From Anaerolineales bacterium (GTDB lineage: Bacteria > Chloroflexota > Anaerolineae > Anaerolineales > Villigracilaceae), in contig JAICRQ010000182.1 in NCBI GenBank assembly GCA_025966435.1, positions 1 to 6,961 on the forward strand: a stretch of DNA of 6,961 nt, in the 5' to 3' direction. A model generated the notes under the pieces. The model saw only the letters and a program-made list of their open reading frames with translations. It searched no databases and was not told where the DNA came from. This document shows, piece by piece, positions 5,524-6,961 of the stretch. Position numbers and translations under genes: made by a program. Each line of letters opens with the position of its first letter. Position 1 is the stretch's first letter.

Positions 5524-5557
5524 ATCGGGCGGTCCGCTTAACGCCGGACCGCCCGAT
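5524..5557 (+). promoter_or_regulatory. Intercistronic stem-loop between receptor and permease genes
   Basis: A perfect 13-bp GC-rich stem (ATCGGGCGGTCCG at 5524-5536 with its complement at 5545-5557) encloses an 8-base loop, CTTAACGC. No U-tract follows, so it is not a simple terminator. Hairpins here commonly protect the upstream receptor mRNA from 3' decay or cause partial attenuation, giving more binding protein than permease. It ends only 9 bases before the permease ATG. Confidence 0.8.
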
Positions 5558-5566
5558 CCGTATCTT

Positions 5567-6733
5567 ATGAACACCACAGCTCCCTGGCGTGATATCCGTG
5601 TTTTGAAAATCCTGGCACAGGTGATCTTCATCATCCTGCTGGCTTTGGTTGCCGCGTATCTGTATGCCAATGTCACAACCAACCTTGCCCGGCAGGGGTT
5701 AGCGGTAGGTTACGGGTTCATGACGAACCCTGCCAGCTTTGGAATCGGCGAGTCGTTTATTTCCTACGACCCTTCGGATACCTACGCACGTGCCCTGCTG
5801 GTTGGGCTGGTCAATACGCTGGTTGTGAGCGCACTGGGCATTGTATTCACAACAATCGTCGGAGTGCTGGCAGGTGTAGCGCGGCTCTCCTCCAACTGGT
5901 TGATCAACCGGTTTGCCGCAGCCTATGTCGGGTTGATCCGCAACACGCCTCTTCTGCTCCAGTTGATGTTCTGGTACTTCGGCGTCATCATTCAACTCCC
6001 GGACGTGGGGCAAGCCATCAAATTGCCGGGACCTCTCTTTCTGACACAGCGCGGGGTTTACATGACTTGGGGGGAAGGGACATCCACATTCCCCGCATGG
6101 CGTATATTTATACTGATTGCATTCATTTCTATTGTTGTGATTTGGCTTCTTCTGCGTAATGCACAGAAACGCGCTAGTATTCCGTTATCCCCGTGGTGGA
6201 ATTTGGCGTATCTCATGGTCCCAGCACTGATCATTTTGATCGGCTTTGTGATCCAGCCTGAGCCGCCTTTACAAGCCACTGTTCCCGAACTCTCGGGCTT
6301 GAACTTTCGAGGCGGGCTGCGGCTGACCCCTGAGTTTGCTGCCTTGTTATTTGGATTGGTCATCTACACGGGTGCTTTCATCGCAGAGATCGTGCGCGGT
6401 GGAATCCAGGCGGTCTCACGCGGGCAGGTAGAAGCGGCGCGCTCGCTGGGGCTGTCCACCGGTCAGGCGCTTCGGCTGGTAGTCTTCCCACAGGCGTTGC
6501 GCATTATGGTGCCGCCGGTGACCAGTCAGTATTTGAATCTGGCAAAGAACTCATCGCTTGCGATTGCCATCGGGTTCCCGGATCTCTTTAGCGTGGCAGG
6601 GACGATCTTTAACCAGACCGGCGCGGCGATCGAGATCATTACGATCATGATGTTGAGTTACCTGAGCATCAGCCTGTTCACATCCCTGTTGATGAATATT
6701 TATAACCAGCGTATCCAACTGGTGGAGCGTTAA
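5567..6733 (+). CDS. aapQ: General L-amino-acid ABC transporter permease
   Basis: This 388-residue inner-membrane permease of the AapQ/BztB family (polar amino-acid transport, HisM-type fold) forms a channel with AapM. Membrane segments are visible near 12-34, 77-104, 124-144, 177-197, 210-230, 257-280, 328-348 and 352-376. Characteristic stretches are DTYARALLVGLVNTLVVS, ARLSSNWL, RNTPLLLQLMFWYF and LNFRGGLRLTPEFAALL. The EAA loop that docks the ATPase is EAARSLGL, starting at Glu289, followed by VVFPQALRIMVPPVTSQYLNLAKNSSLA (by segments). The C-terminus NQRIQLVER is also typical. The ATG at 5567 gives the family's usual N-terminus, but there is no Shine-Dalgarno sequence before it, only the hairpin ending 9 bases upstream. 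Translation may therefore depend on coupling or be deliberately low. The next permease gene follows after one base. Confidence 0.94.
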   Translation: MNTTAPWRDIRVLKILAQVIFIILLALVAAYLYANVTTNLARQGLAVGYGFMTNPASFGIGESFISYDPSDTYARALLVGLVNTLVVSALGIVFTTIVGVLAGVARLSSNWLINRFAAAYVGLIRNTPLLLQLMFWYFGVIIQLPDVGQAIKLPGPLFLTQRGVYMTWGEGTSTFPAWRIFILIAFISIVVIWLLLRNAQKRASIPLSPWWNLAYLMVPALIILIGFVIQPEPPLQATVPELSGLNFRGGLRLTPEFAALLFGLVIYTGAFIAEIVRGGIQAVSRGQVEAARSLGLSTGQALRLVVFPQALRIMVPPVTSQYLNLAKNSSLAIAIGFPDLFSVAGTIFNQTGAAIEIITIMMLSYLSISLFTSLLMNIYNQRIQLVER

Positions 6734-6734
6734 T

Positions 6735-6961
6735 ATGGCGGCGATTGATACGGTCGAAATGAAACCTCCCCGGCTAGCTGTGGGTCCGCTGGCATGGGTC
6801 CGGAAGAATCTGTTCAGCACATGGTACAACGTCGCGCTGACGCTTGTGGCAGCCTGGCTGCTCTACCTGCTCCTGAGACCTGCTTTCGAATGGGCAACGA
6901 CTGAAGCACGCTGGGGCGTGATCGAAGCGAACCTGACACTTTTCATGATCGGCTTGTATCC
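6735..6961 (+). CDS. aapM: General L-amino-acid ABC transporter permease (3' partial)
   Basis: These are the first 75 complete codons of the second permease subunit of the Aap/Bzt importer. The visible part has a polar head with WVRKNLFSTWYN (21-32) and a first membrane segment (about 33-48, VALTLVAAWLLYLLL). The charged-aromatic stretch FEWATTEARWGVIEANL follows, and together these resemble AapM/BztC N-termini. The ATG lies one base after the aapQ stop, with GGAG (6724-6727) 7 bases upstream, inside the end of aapQ, so the two permeases are translationally linked. The window end cuts the gene before the channel core and EAA loop. The assignment leans partly on operon order. Confidence 0.85.
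   Translation, partial: MAAIDTVEMKPPRLAVGPLAWVRKNLFSTWYNVALTLVAAWLLYLLLRPAFEWATTEARWGVIEANLTLFMIGLY

Overview
The window suggests a free-living bacterium of moderate GC content, most likely a Chloroflexota (Anaerolineae-like) member. That guess rests on protein style only: a lipoprotein with a Thr/Pro/Ala-rich linker, a stand-alone TIR protein, and a short LuxR-type regulator ending in WDFSAWL. No rRNA or marker gene confirms it. No CRISPR array, tRNA, rRNA, transposase or phage gene was seen.

Layout. (1) Positions 3-539 (+): the C-terminal part of a diguanylate cyclase (GGDEF plus I-site), closed by a strong intrinsic terminator at 548-579. (2) Three minus-strand genes follow. They are a single-domain TIR protein (603-1025), a small LuxR-type HTH regulator (1218-1619) with its own terminator and a near-consensus promoter that predicts a leaderless mRNA, and a coiled-coil protein with two membrane segments (1683-2534). 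(3) A 278-bp divergent promoter region leads into a plus-strand calcineurin-like metallophosphoesterase (2813-4180). (4) A polar/general L-amino-acid ABC importer operon of the AapJQMP/BztABCD family begins at about 4252 with a consensus promoter. It contains the substrate-binding lipoprotein (4421-5509), a 13-bp intercistronic hairpin, the first permease (5567-6733) and the start of the second permease (from 6735, cut by the window end). The ATPase gene is expected just beyond the window.

How the genes work together. The importer genes form one functional unit: lipoprotein capture of amino acids, then transport through a permease heterodimer. The left half is a run of signalling or regulatory genes (c-di-GMP synthesis, TIR, LuxR) that are not obviously one operon, since terminators separate the GGDEF, TIR and LuxR genes. 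The most distinctive non-coding feature is the luxR-type promoter at 1626-1654. A GAAC-N4-GTTC palindrome lies inside its -35/-10 spacer, a second inverted repeat overlaps the -35 element, and the predicted transcription start falls on the A of the start codon. No convincing new multi-gene system was found. The TIR protein and the leaderless, operator-bearing regulator are the parts most worth a second look.
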